From Blumeriella jaapii (Eukaryota; Ascomycota; Leotiomycetes; Helotiales; Drepanopezizaceae), in the NCBI GenBank assembly GCA_009599575.1, contig VWND01000013.1, positions 558,001-622,000 of the forward strand: a DNA stretch of 64,000 bases, written 5' to 3'. Position numbers and translations under genes: made by a program. Under the pieces are notes generated by a model, which was not told where the DNA came from, did no database searches, and worked only from the letters and a program-made list of their open reading frames with translations. Positions 35,184-48,026 of this stretch are shown in pieces; within the stretch, counting starts at the first letter, position 1; each line of letters starts with the position of its first letter.

Positions 35184-36174
35184 CGGACGGGGGAGAGGAC
35201 GCCAGCACGTCGGTTGAGCGCACGTGGGGCGGACGGACCGGCCTGGCTGGTTCGCAGAACCCCAGATACAGGGCATCGTGGGCATTTGGCGTGGCGTTGA
35301 GAGAGGTTTCTTGTGTCGGCCTGGGAGCGTGTACCTCCATCTATTGCTGCGCGCGCTCGCGATGTTGGGCAGGCAGATGCCGATGGCTCGTGGGTGGGTG
35401 AGAAGTGGTCGTGGTCTTGGGCGCGTGCCATGCAGATGGGTTGGCGGGGGACATGTAATTCCAGCTACGCGTGCGCAAGAGACGGAAGATGGGGATGATT
35501 CAATGGCCTTTTGACTTGTTCTTCTCGCACTGGCGCGTGGATCTCAAAGTGAAATGCGCCATGGAATGAATGATGGGAGACTCGAACCTGTGCAGTAGGC
35601 CAGCTCAAGTCAGGCCGGTCACGAGACCTGGCTAGCTAGCTAGCCTGCCCGCTAGCTGGCACTGGCAGCTCGGGCTTCTTTTCTGGTCGTGTCTTCTCTT
35701 CTCTTCTCTTCTTGTCTTCAATTGTCTTCTTGTCGGTCGTGATTCAGTCGTGGTACAGTACGGTATTGCAGGCCTCTCTTTGTCCGGCATTCATGGTTCC
35801 TCAACCGCACAACCGACGAGAAGTGGCCCTCCGCTCATCATTCAACACACGCTCCCACATTCGCTCCTCCAGTGCCCTCTCGTTCTTCTCCTGCTCTTCT
35901 TCTTCCCAACCCAGCTTCGGCAGCCTCAGACCCATACAGTCCCTCCGTAAGTACTTATACTCTTACTGATCCCGCCAAGACGGACCGAAGCACTTCTAGA
36001 TGTATCCTAATTCATGGCAGATCGCCCGTGCTCGCAGCTGCCCCTTCGCCGTTGGTTTGCTCTAGAAAAACAAGCACAGACACAGACAGGCATAGGCTCA
36101 GGCACAGGCATTGGCACAGGCTCAGGCACAGGCACAGGCTCAGGCACCCGACATCCCTGTACGCAGACAGCGCA
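35184..36174. other. intergenic and probable 5' leader of TBC gene
   Basis: About 990 bases. Contains a GCTAGC run (35633-35657), TCTTC-rich DNA (35690-35735) and the hexamer array listed separately. An open frame runs upstream of the chosen TBC start to 35872 but its composition is repeat-derived. Confidence 0.45.
36073..36147. repeat. GGCACA/GGCTCA hexamer array before TBC start
   Basis: About a dozen imperfect 6-base units of GGCACA and GGCTCA type lie within 110 bases upstream of the start codon at 36175, so they probably fall in the 5' leader. Confidence 0.8.
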
Positions 36175-38695
36175 ATGCCTCCCACCTCCCTCTCACACCA
36201 GAACCACACGGACAAGACCGACAACAACAACAACAACAACAACCACAACAACCATCATGCACCCTCCGCCACCTCGAATGTCACCTCCACGCGATCAGAT
36301 CGTGGCCTCGTAACCCTGCGCTACGAAGAGACCATTGCCGGAAAACCCCCCATCGCCGTCACCGTCCCACCCCCCTTCGCGCCTCCCATGGACACGCATC
36401 CGGCGCTGCGACGACAATCGAGCTGTGCGGATAGCGCAAAGGATCAAACGTGGAAGCGTGACTCGGGTCTTGCGCCGACGACCAGCTCCAAGGCGCGAGA
36501 AGGAAGTGTAAACACGGCCGATCCCATCGAAGAGGAGCGGGCGCCAGAGAAGGGGGCGCCAGCAGGGCTAGTAATTGACTTTGATGCGAACCGCGTGATA
36601 TCTGTGAAGAGCCCGATGCAGTCGCCCGTCCAAGATTCGCCATGCTCCAATAGCTCGCGCTGGAACCGGAGATTGACCAAGAGCAGCAGCAACAAGAGAT
36701 CGTCGACTGCGACGGCGGAGAAGAGAACAACGCCCGGAGCAGGCGAATATGTGCCGTTGACCGAGACGGTGCCGATTCCGACCGACAAGCTGCTGGAAGA
36801 GGACTTTCTCCAGTCGCTGTCCTTTTCCAAGAGGGGAAGCATAATGCTGAGTGGGAAGAAGGCTGTGGACGGACAGGCGCGCCCACGCAGGTATGTGGCG
36901 TGAGGCTACGATGGCGACTCGCGCGCTGACGGAAGACAGGCAACCAAGCCATTCCATGCTGCTCCCACCAACGGTCAGGATTCTGTCGGCCGATGTAGAA
37001 AGAGAGTCGCAGAAGGTCCGATCAATGTATGAACAAGGCCCAATCTTGGACTGGGACGTCGGCGCGCAGCATGGGATCACAGAGCAATTCTATGCTGCGC
37101 AGGCACACCATCCCGCTGAGACACTCGAGGCACCTGAGGCACCCAAGTCAGTCTTTTGAACCTCAGTGGTCCGTCGCGTACTAATTTCTACAGGGCCAGC
37201 AGCCGTCTAAGTCCGGTCAATGGCTCCATTGCCAGACCTGAAAGCGCAATGTCTTTCCGACAAGAACACGAGCTAGCTGGAGGCATCGAGGATTGGGAGG
37301 ACGTGGATGGAAACGATGTGGATCGCTATGGGTTCATTGGCACGCGCCGCAAAACGTCGAGACCCGGAACCCCAGAGCCGAGGCCACCCCAACGAGTATC
37401 CACGGCTCTCCAGTCGGCTTCCGAGACACCAAGGAAGAGACGAACCTTCGGTCGAACTACGTCAACTGCGACTCGGGGGACGGCACATCAGCGAGCACCA
37501 AGTCGCAAGGTCTCAAAACGGTCCTTGAAAACCATGTCCTCGGCCGCTTCTCAGAGGAGCACAAGCAGAATCCGATCGGCTGCTAATCGTCTCCCTGGCA
37601 ATCAGGACAGAAGATGCGTGGACGAAGCGGGCGATATGCTCACCCTCCCTCCGGGTCTGGCCGACATCGCAGAAGACGCGGATGGCGGAAAGGCTGCTGA
37701 GCTCTTGAAGCAAAAGGAGTGGGAGCGGACAGAGAAGTGGAGAAGGATGGCGAAGATGGTCAAGACGGGCAAGGACGGCCAAGGAATGGCTTTTGAATTC
37801 GACACTTCAAACTCGAAGCTGATCCAGCGGACGTGGAAAGGGATTCCGGACAGGTGGCGTGCTGCAGCCTGGCACTCGTTCTTGAGCTCTTCGGCGAAGA
37901 AGAGAAAGTGCGGCCAAACTGACGAGCAAATCATTCTTGCTTTCCATAGCCTGCTGGATCAGAGCTCCGCCGACGACCTGCAAATCGACCTGGATGTTCC
38001 GAGGACCATCAACAGCCACATCATGTTCCGCAAACGCTATCGGGGGGGTCAACGGCTGCTGTTCCGCGTCCTTCACTGCTTGTCTCTGTACTTCCCCGAG
38101 ACGGGCTATGTACAAGGGATGGCATCCTTGGCGGCAACGCTCCTCTGCTACTATGACGAGGAGATGACTTTTGTCATGCTGACTCGGATGTGGACTTTGC
38201 GAGGTCTTGACAAGCTATACGAGCCTGGCTTTGCAGGCCTCATGACCGCTCTTGATGAATTCCGAGATCATTGGCTGAAAGGCAGTGTGTCGGAGAAACT
38301 TGTAAGCAGATCCTGCTCCCTCGCGTACATGGAACTAACACCCACAGAACGAGATGAACATCGAGGCCACCGCCTACGGCACCCGCTGGTATCTCACGCT
38401 CTTCAACTACTCGATTCCTTTCCCCGCCCAACTCCGCGTCTGGGACGTCTTCATGCTTCTCGGGGACCCTGACCCCTCCGTCACTCCCACCACTAAATCG
38501 CCTTTCGCCGGTGGCTTGGACATTGTCCACGCTGTCAGCGCTGCGCTCATCGACGGAACCCGCGACATCCTGCTCGACAGCGACTTTGAGAACACGATGA
38601 AGGTCCTCACGAGCTGGATCCCAGTCAAGGACGAGGAGTTGCTGATGAGGGTCACACGTGCGGAGTGGAAGTTACACCGTGGGAAGAAGAGATGA
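36175..38695 (+). CDS. TBC domain Rab GTPase-activating protein
   Basis: Four exons: 36175-36890, 36940-37146, 37194-38301, 38348-38695, giving 792 aa. The first 500 residues are Ser-, Pro- and Asn-rich and disordered, with an Asn run coded by CAA/CAAC repeats. The TBC domain starts near residue 520 with GIPDRWRAAAWHSFL. Both catalytic fingers are present: IDLDVPRT gives IxxDxxR (Arg finger, about residue 570) and GYVQGM gives YxQ (Gln finger, about residue 611). It should therefore be an active GAP for a Rab-type GTPase; which one cannot be told. Exon 4 (NEMNIEATAYGTRWYLTLFNY) completes the domain. Start chosen at MPPTSLSHQ because upstream codons are hexamer-repeat derived. Confidence 0.9.
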
Positions 38696-40156
38696 GCTTT
38701 AGCTCGAACGTCCATCATCGATGCTTCTCGCTCGGGAGATCGATTCCCTGCTTGCCAGCTTGGACGTGCCGACACGGCAATTTCTTTTCTTTGAATTTGT
38801 CTATCTGTCTGCTTGCGAGAGAGGTTGGCTTGGTCTTTGGTCTGATTTTTCGCATTATACCACAACGCGTTGCTTGCTTTGCTTTTCTCTTCTTTTCTCT
38901 TCTCTTCTTTTGTTTTTTTTTCTTCTTTTCTTTAGAGTGTACTATTTGAAGTTTTGCCTAGGCAGAGGAAGGGCTGCTTTCTTGGAATGCCCATCGGGAG
39001 GCGCCTTTCCTTCTGCATGCACATAATTCGCGATCCGCACGTTGAAGAGGCAGCGGGAGCAGACTTACAGGCAGGGTAGTACGTACGGGAGCGACGGCGC
39101 CATAATAAATGTTAGGCCTTGGATGTAATGCATGGTGGATGGGCAGCCTTAGTAGTAGCTGCTGCCGAACACACTGGCGGGCGCAACGGCGCGAACCAAC
39201 GGGAAAAGCCCTCGATTGACCGAGATGGAGCGGGGGCAACGGGAATGGGGCTTGCCATTCACGAAAAGAGAAAACGAGAGAACCATGACGAGAGTGTTGT
39301 CTTGGAGGTCTTCTTGTAGTTCTAGTCCCATGCAGAGAACATTAGACCAACATCCCACCCCCTCCCCCGTCCCGTTCTATATGTCCCCCCTATCTATCTA
39401 TCTATCTATCTATACCTGCTGCGGTGTGTATAGGGATGTGATCTCTCCGTGCCAACCAACACCGGAGTCGCCCACGCCACTGTGTTGTTTTTGTTTACGC
39501 CCTCGTCTACTTACTTACTTACTTACTTACTTACTGTACACTGTACATCTCGCCGCAATGCAGGGAGAGCATACTGTACGTACAGTACAGTACAGTACAG
39601 TACCTACAGTACAGTCAGTACATACTGACATACATACATAGGTACCTAGATGTAGACTCTATGTGTTTTACTGTAATATAACAGAAAATACATATACAAA
39701 TACATATACATCATAAATACACACGTACAATACAACAATACATGGTGCACCCTCGCACACACACATACATACATCATCACATCACGAACGAACGACGGAA
39801 CGAACGAACGAAAGCTCCAGGAAGTCGACTGTGTTCTTCACTAGCCACTCATCTGGTATCGAGGGAGCTGCTGTTGCCTCGTCCGTTTTCGCCCTCCGCT
39901 CCAGCCAGCGGCAGACATGTGTGTGTGTGCATCGAGGTACATACGTACATGACCGCGTCCATCCTGCGGCCCCGGCCGAGCCAGGAATTAAGTATGCCAA
40001 AAATGCAAACCCGCAAACCCGCCAGAGACGCCCACGCTAATGACGAGAAAAGACGCCCCTCCCATGCCTCCCGTTCCCGCCGCCCATGTTTCCTTTGCCT
40101 GGCCACAGGCCTGCGTGCACCCCGCCACCCCAGATTCCCACAGAGCCGCCGACGCC
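38696..40156. other. intergenic, microsatellite-rich
   Basis: About 1.46 kb between convergent genes. Holds runs of CTAT (39391-39414), TTAC (39508-39536), ACAGT (39571-39630) and GAAC-type units (39780-39815). No coding region is supported. Confidence 0.6.
39391..39815. repeat. cluster of short tandem repeats
   Basis: Four different 4-5-base tandem arrays in 425 bases: CTAT, TTAC, ACAGT and GAAC/GAACGA, with interspersed CATACATA and ATATACA. Confidence 0.85.
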
Positions 40157-43100
40157 TCAGACCCCCCTTTTTGCCAGCTTTTCGCTCGCCGTCCCGGCGC
40201 TGCTGCCGACCGGCTTCCTCGCCACCAAATTCCGCCTCTTGTCCTCGGGCGAAGAGGGTTCTCGAGGGACCGGGCTGCTCCCATGATCGCTCTTCGCGGT
40301 CCTCCTCTCCCTCCCGCCAAGAGCTTTCCGCGAGATGCTCTTGGGAGCGCTCGACTCCTCCTCGTGATTCGCTGCCGGCTTCAACACATTAGTGTCGATG
40401 TTCTCCAGCGAGCCATCGACGCCGTCTAGATCCAACGTCGGGACTCGCTCGGCTGTCCTCGTGCGGTACAGTTGTCGCAGCCTGGGCGGTGGCTGCTTGT
40501 CTTGAGCCTGCGGCGGGGGAGATTGCATGCGATCTGGGCTCGGGGCGTTGGTAGCGGGCGTTATGGTGCCAGAGGAACCCGGCATGGTCGGACTGCCTGC
40601 GCCGTTCACCTCTAGGAGCACTTTGTTCGTGATCTTCTTGGCATCTGAGTCGAGGTTCGGCGCGGCGATGGGAGGCTGGCAGGATTAGTAGGCACCGACA
40701 AGAAAGAGATAGAGGCACGCGTACCTGTATAATGTACTGATCTAGCTTCTTCTTCAGCACATTCGACCGCACCGGTTTGGCCAAGTAGTCGTTCATGCCC
40801 GATTCCAGGCACTTCTCTCTGTCCCCTTGGATGGCTGAGGCGGTCATGGCGATGACTAGGACGCCTCGAACAGCATCGATCGGATCTCGTCGCAACAACT
40901 TCGTAGCTTCGTAGCCATCAAGTACAGGCATTTGGACGTCCATGAGAGTGATGTGGTAGGGCGTCCCTTCTCTCGCCTTCGTCCTCAAACCTTCCACGGC
41001 TTGAAGTCCGTTGTCGTACGCATCCACGTGGTTGAAGCCTAGCTTATGCATGAACTGCACAGCTATCTTTTGATTGACAGGGTTATCTTCTGCGATGCAG
41101 ATACGCAGCTCATCGCGCTCGACGTGAGGAAAGTGGGTATATGGTGTGGGGGAGCCGTGAGTCTCGTTATTTCGCGACGACATGTGATCAACCTGCTCTG
41201 CTCCGTTCTGACAATCTCCTGCCGAAGCTTCATTGGCCTTAGGGAAGGTAACCGAGAACCAGGCGAGCGTACCCTCGCCCTCGACACTCTCAAGCTCGAT
41301 TCGACCACCCATCATCGACTCGATCAATGACTTGCATATACTGAGACCGAGTCCGCTGCCACCGTACTTTCGAGCAGTGCTGGCATCCGCTTGACTGAAA
41401 GGTTTGAAGAGCTTGACTAGTTGTTGAGGAGGAATACCGATGCCTGTATCCTTGACCCAGAACGTTAGCTTGACCTCATCAAGCGTTTCCAGGTCGGTTT
41501 TGGCACCAATCGTTATCGAGCCGTTCTCCGTGAATTTGAGACTGTTCGAGACCAGGTTGCCGAGGACTTGATGCAATCTAACCGGATCGCCAAATATCAG
41601 ACATTTAGGAAGACTGATGTTCTGCAGAATCTCGACATTCTTGACGTTCTTTTTGTCCCGGTTGCTGTACGACACGGACCGAAAGACTTCTCGCATCATC
41701 ATCGGCTCTGAAAGCCACGACATAAAGCTCCATCTTGTCTGCCTCCATTTTCGAGAAATCCAAGATGTCGTTTATGACGGTCAGAAGCAGATCCGCCGAG
41801 ACACGAATGGAGTCCGCCATCTCGGCTTGGTCTTTGGTCAGGTCGCTATCCCTCAACAGTTCAGAGTTGCCAATGACTCCATTGAGCGGTGTCCTGAGCT
41901 CGTGAGATACATTGGCCAGGAAAATGGATTTCGCTTTGGCCGCCTCTTCTGCCAACTTGACGTTGCGAAGGGCCTCGGCCTTGGCAGCATTGGCTTGCTT
42001 CTCGGCCTCCAAGGCTTTGGCGAGAGCCTTCTTTTGGACATCAACCATGGAGTTGTTGAAAGCAGATACCTTCTCTACTTCCTTCAATGTCAGCGCATTA
42101 GAGTAGCTGATTCCAATCTGGTTGACGAGGAGTTGCAGCACCGTCAAATTACGATCCGTGAAGGCGTTGGGTTCTCCTTCGAGATACAAAACTCCCAGGA
42201 GCGGCTTGACTCCATGGCAAATTGGTATTGCAATTACAGACTTTCCCACGGGGTTTCTAGCAGCCCAAGCGTCGGTGACATTGCTGAAGCGTTCATCATG
42301 GATCAGATCAGGTAGGAAGACCGTCTCGCGGAATCGTGTGCAATAGAGTATCACACCCTCAGCGACGAGAGCCGTTTCGGTCAGCGGAATTCCAGGAATG
42401 TGCGCAACGGCACCCTTTTCCGAATCCCCGCTCGCGGCTATACTCCATCCAACTGGATCATCCTCCTCGACGACAATAGCCGCCATGGTTGCCAGGCCTC
42501 CACAGTTCTGCAGGATGATCTCGCACATCGTCTTCAACAGTTGGTCAACTTGTAGGACGCTAGAAATGACTTGCGAGCTCTCGAGGATTGATGTCAGGTC
42601 GAGCATGTCAAGCGCAGACAAACTTGAGCCCGCGTCTGGCCGTGCGGAGGCACCTTGCCATGCTCCAATTCTATCGCCTTTTGTTTCCAACACACGTGCT
42701 AGAGGCCGTACGTCGTCATCATCCCCTTCGAGCGTGGTGTATTGAACATCAGCCGAGTCGCCAGCAAAGTCTGTTTGTGCCGCAGCGTCTGCGGTTCCGT
42801 CATGTCGGGTCGGTCCTTGCAGCAGAAGACCGTGCTGGTCCTCGATGTACTTCGCAACTCCGAAAGCACCAAGATCACGATACAGAGACGTTGACTCGCG
42901 CAGAGAGGATTTAGCCGCTCTTCTTGACCCCGTTCGGAGAAAGAATTCAGCCTGTAAGTGGTTGCCAAGCGCTTCCTCGAAGAGGAAGCTGTTGGCGGCT
43001 GCATGATCCAAACTCGCTTCAAAGGCACTCAAAGCCGCCCCGTGATCTCCCTCCATCTCGGCGACCTGGGCAGCGAGCAGCTTTGACCACGCCAGATAGT

Positions 43101-46100
43101 TGACGTTGTTGACCGTCTGCCAGTCTTCGATCTTCTTTTGGTGACTCTTGATTTGCTTGACAACCCTCGAAAGTTCTTCGCGGAGCTCCTGGTCGATCGC
43201 CGGATGGCCATCGGCACCTTTGCTGAGTGATCTTGTGGGGTCTTGAAGCTTGCACCACATCAAGCCAGCAAGGGATAGCCCGTGCATAAAGTAGACGAAC
43301 CGCGTATTTCGGGCAGACCAAACCGAGGCTATGTTCTGCAAACAGTGCTCTCCTAGCTCGATTGCGCGGGTGTAATGGCCGTACAGAAACAAGGGCACAA
43401 TTTCGAAGCTCTCGTAGAATGTCAGCGGTCGGTCACTGCTTTTCATGGAATCCCGGAGCCACTGCTTGTAATACACAGAGTTGTGTTGTTCGTCGCTCAT
43501 GATCTGGGTGGGTTCGCTTGTACACGTCCTGCCCTGCAAAGCCCTGCAAGCTTGCCGAACCGCAACTGCAATGAAGTGTCAGCAAATTGTTTTTTTCGTG
43601 GCCTTTCTGCGTGGGAAATTGTGCAAATTGCCAGCTTAGACTGTATAGACGTGTACTTACTAGCCATTGTTCCTCCGCGTGAGTCCATATTCCAATTCGG
43701 CACTTCCTCACACCCATAATGAAGAAAGGACTCTAGCTCCGTCAGGTTCTCCGAAGCAAAAAATTTCAACATCCCAACTAAACCAAAGTTTAGGATCGTT
43801 GAGCCTCGATCCCCTACTTGAATGGAATATTCAAGAGACCCTTCCAGATCTACCATCGACTCCTGAATGCTGCGATGCAGGTGGCCAACAAAGACGCCGT
43901 AGATTGAGCCACCTCGTCCAGTGGTAGTTGGATCGCTCCAATTTGCTAGCAACGCCTTGCAGATGTCACCCATGTCGCAGGCGAATTTGATCATGTTGAA
44001 TCGGGTGCAAGCGATCATTGCAAGATGGAGGTATGCCATACCTGCTTGCGGGAAGTTGCCCAGATTGATTTGCGTATTCACCATGACGAGAGCCATTTGA
44101 TAGAAAGTCAGGGTATCAGTCCTGTTACGAATTAGCTACTAGTCCACAAGGCGACTTGGGCACTTACCAGAAAGCAGCTGAAATCGTCTCGACCAACACG
44201 GCTCCCACAGCGGCAAAGTTTGGGTCCTTCGTCATTTGTAGATTGATGATGTCCTCTTGTGAATTCATACAATGTATTTTAGTCGAAAGTCTCTCGAATT
44301 CCCTATCACATTTTTCAAAGCTGGGCTGATCATCGACACCGATGTTAAGAGCGCCCAGGCACTGCTTCAAGGCTCGGAATGCAGCGGGAGAGTCGCCCTC
44401 TTGAGCATACACCCGAGACTGTAATACCCAAGCAGGCGCTTTGTCAACAGGATTCTTCGCATAGGTGAACACGTGAGCCAGGAAACGCTTGGCTTCAGCA
44501 TATTGGCCCATGTAAAGGTAAGTCTCTGCAGCTCTCGTGTGCAAGTGCAGAGTTTCGTCGTAGTAGACGTCGGGTAGCCCGTCGGACCACGGCTCATCCT
44601 GGAGCAAGGCAAAACAGTGGTTGTAGTATCTTGCAGCTGTGGGACGAGCACCACGCTCAGCAGCAGATTGTGCACAGTTGGCAAGAAGTGTTCTGAAGGA
44701 CTGTCGATGGATAACCCGCTGTCGGATCAGGCCGATTGACTTGCCAATGTGCTCAGCAATGTCTGATTGCTCTTGTTCACCAACAGAATTGTATTTCAAG
44801 AGTGTGCGAGCGATGATGAAGTGCATCTTCGGTGCGTTGCATTCGCCAAGAGTTGTAGCTGCTTGCATGTATCGGTCGTGTGCAAAGCGGAATTTGTCAT
44901 CATCTTGTGTGGCAATGATGATGTAGGCTTGAATCGCGGCTTGAAGACCTTCGACGGCATGCTGTGGCGAATGGGACAAAGAGTATGGGTTCTCGGTTTC
45001 CGTAATTGGATTGAAGTCATCGTAATCGAACTCGCCGCTCAGAAGCCGCTGTATCAGTTCGAATGAGAAGGAGTGCCCGATCAGCGAAGCCCAGGCAAGG
45101 ATCGCTCTAGAAGCCGCGGGTAACTCGCTCAAGCGACTTGTGACGAAAGCGCTATGGAGAGTATCGTGATAGCTCTTGGTCTCAAATTGCTTGAAAATCT
45201 TATCGAGATCATAGCACCAACCGCTTTCCTTGTAGTCGTAGTAAATGCATTGCTTTCTATGGCAGCTGTCCAGCATTTCTCTCATGTAGAACGGGTTTCC
45301 GGCTGTTTTTGACTGTATGACAGCCGCCAACGGTACAATGTAGGCTTCCGAGCGGGAGAGTGTCGCAGCAACGTAAGCTTTAATGTCGTCTTCGTTCAGA
45401 GGCTTGAGGACTATTCGTGTTACGCCAACACCACCACCCTTGAAGTACTCTAGTTGTGGATTAGCATTGGTAGGTGCCGATGGAGAAGAGAGGCTCAAAC
45501 TGATATCCTCTGTGTCGGGGGGTTCTAAGATGCCCTTGATCCTTTCTGGAAGGACCTCATCAGGCCTGTACGTTACAATTATGACCATCTTCATCCTAGA
45601 CGACACGATCTGTCCAATCAGGTCAATCGACTCGTCATCGGCAAACTGTAGGTCGTCTATGCAAAAGCAAATGAATTTGTGTTGCGTGAAAACCCGGAGG
45701 ACATCGAGAAAAGTGTTCATGAGCCGAACGGATTTGGTCGACGACCCGTGCCGCAGGAATTCTTGGGGTGTTTGGGACCCCACCGACATACCGTACAGAC
45801 TGGCCTGCGAACTCGACGAAGGGGAGGAATCCCTTCTCATTTCGGCGCGTAGACTTTTGTTGTAGCTATGAGAGAGTTGGCTCCCATGACTGCGAGAAGG
45901 GCCGCCGCTCATCGAGCCCAGTAAGAATTCAGGAAGGCCCAAAACCCTGTGAAGCATCGGCCACGCAGGTTTGACGAACGACTTGAGGACGTGGTGAAAA
46001 GCGGTATCGGTGTTGCTCTCTGAGAAGACTTGTTTGAACAAGCTTGAGAGCAGCTTCAGAACCGGCCCGAACGGTGTTTTCTTCGCCTGGTCGAACTTGG

Positions 46101-48026
46101 AGCTTGCGAAATATCCTCGCCGACGTGCCTCGATCTGGACCGACTGGACCAGACAGCTCTTACCAAGCCCCGCGCTGCCCGCAATGCCAATAACCTCGCA
46201 TCTCCCTTTCCGGCAGAACTTCTGACTGTTCCTACGACTTGTCAAGCTCCCAGCACCTTCTGAGCTTTTCGCGCCAGCCGCACTCGACGTGGTCTCAACG
46301 ATGCTTTTGTTGTCAACGGAATCCATGGACATTGAGTTGTTCTTCGCCCAGGATTTGAGCTTGCTGTTCCGGGACGAAACATCGTTGATTTCGTGGAAAT
46401 TGACCTGAGAGCTTTGGGAGAATGAGCCCGTGGTGGACCGCAGCTGGCTGGAGCCACTCTTGTAAGATTTGAGGTCATTTGGCAACGCAGTGACGTCCCC
46501 TAAGGAGTTAGACCTCCCCCCGTGAGAGCTGGTGTTGTCTTCGCTGGACACGGAGAGCTCGCAACCAATCGCGGCTTCGAACATTTCAAGGCGGCCTTCA
46601 GACAGACTCGAGCCCGACGATATGCTGTAGATATCCTGCTTTATGCCAGTGAACTGGCGCCGGGACACCTTGTCGATGATTTTGACTATCTCGTCATGCT
46701 CCTGGCTCCGACCGATCATAGCCGTGGGCAGGATGAAAAACGAGGAGACGTCCTTCGTAGCAATGGGCCAATTCCTCAGCGTGGCCGAGTCTCCAGCTCC
46801 CAACAGCCTCCTGACTTCGGTCAAGTCGTATCTCAGACCACTCACGGAGTGGTAGCGATCTCCGATGATCTTCGCCGTCATCTTCTGAATGATCCTTCCA
46901 ATGACATCCGGGATGTCCATCCGAATGCTCGACACAGTCGGCAGACGTCGTCCCAACACGGCTTGGATGATGTCCATCGGAGACTCCCCGTCGAAGGCCG
47001 GCTGCTGCGTGAGCATGGTCCAGAACAAGATTCCCAGGGAGTAGATGTCCGTCCGACTGTCGGGCTCGGCGGGCATTCGACCCGTCTGCTCGGGGCTCAT
47101 GTAGCAGAGCTTCGTCTTGGCCCCGATCTCCTTGGACAAGGTCGACCAGCCCGTGCTCGTCAGACCGTGTTCGAAGGTCCGCAGGCCGGATCCAAAGTTG
47201 ATCAGGCGCACCTTGCCATCGACGGGATTCATGTGGAAGGCATCCCCCCGGATTTCGCCATGCACAATCCGCTGGCCATGGTGCAGAGTCTCCAAGCACT
47301 CCGTGGCGGCCACGGCGAAATCCAGGAACGTCTGCAACGGCACGGGCTCCGTCGGCTCAAACTCGTCCCGGAAGGCCTCGTATCGGGCGCCGACCTTGCG
47401 CCCGGTGTACCAAGCCGGCCCGTAGTCTATGATCTTGTTGAGGGCATTCGGCCCCGGCGCTTCGAAGATGCAGACGATGATCGGGCCTTTCTCTTTGTCG
47501 CCTTGCTGGCTGGTGAGACGGGCCATGTCCAGAGGTCGAATGATGTGGTCTCCCTCGGGGTCGACCTTCTTGATCAGACTCTTGCAGATGTGGTAGGCCC
47601 GCTCCTCGCGCAAGGCGTGCGTCGAGACGCGCCCGATGACCTCGACGCGAGCCCTCTCACCCTCGCCGTCGTGAGAAGAGGCGGACTCGCTGCCGCTCTC
47701 GCTCGCCGTCCTCCTGGCGCCGCCGGCGCTCGGGGGATCCTGTGCGGCCGGGAGCAGGTCGGCCTCGGGTCGCGAGGTTGTCGGCCTGGAGGGTGACTCG
47801 CGGACATCCTTCCATCCACAGACCTGCCTGTCGCCGGGTTAGCATGCTCCCGTCGCTCGCTCGCTCGCTCGCTCGCCGTCCTCCGCGCTCACCAGTTATC
47901 GTAACTCGAGTGGACGGGGTCCCGGGACTCGTCCCATGTGTAGCCAGTGATCTGTCGCAGTCGCTCGAAGAGTCTCAGCGGCGGGTCCAGCTGCTCGTCG
48001 CCCAGGGCGACCGAACCGTCCATCAT
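40157..48026 (-). CDS. group X-type hybrid histidine kinase (one-base frame break)
   Basis: Five exons on the minus strand: 48026-47893, 47827-44168, 44121-43661, 43565-40725, 40675-40157; about 2,537 aa if one extra base is removed near 41709. Order: protein-kinase-like domain (about residues 116-395), P-loop ATPase with GSAGLGKS (about 590), a long helical region, GAF domain (about 1770-1910), HisKA with [10 protein letters not shown] (about 1972), HATPase with NSLKFTENG and DTGIGIP, and a receiver domain with EDNPVNQ, the acceptor Asp in LMDVQMP (about 2294) and Lys in AKPV. This is the group X architecture (Candida Chk1, fission yeast Mak2/Mak3), tied to oxidative-stress signalling. The kinase-like domain has HGE for HRD and NFG for DFG, so it looks catalytically dead. 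The break lies between MELYVVAF and EPMMMREVF. Intron 1 contains a CGCT repeat. Confidence 0.9.
47851..47877. repeat. CGCT tetranucleotide repeat in kinase intron 1
   Basis: About six tcgc units inside the 65-nt intron 47828-47892 of the histidine kinase gene, taking up over a third of the intron. Confidence 0.85.

Noticed and set aside
35575..35650. Possible tRNA on the minus strand (GGTTCGAGTC box)
   Set aside because: The flanking bases do not pair into a T stem and no acceptor stem can be drawn.
46522..47796. 424-codon frame antisense to the histidine kinase
   Set aside because: Lies entirely over well-conserved kinase and P-loop coding sequence.
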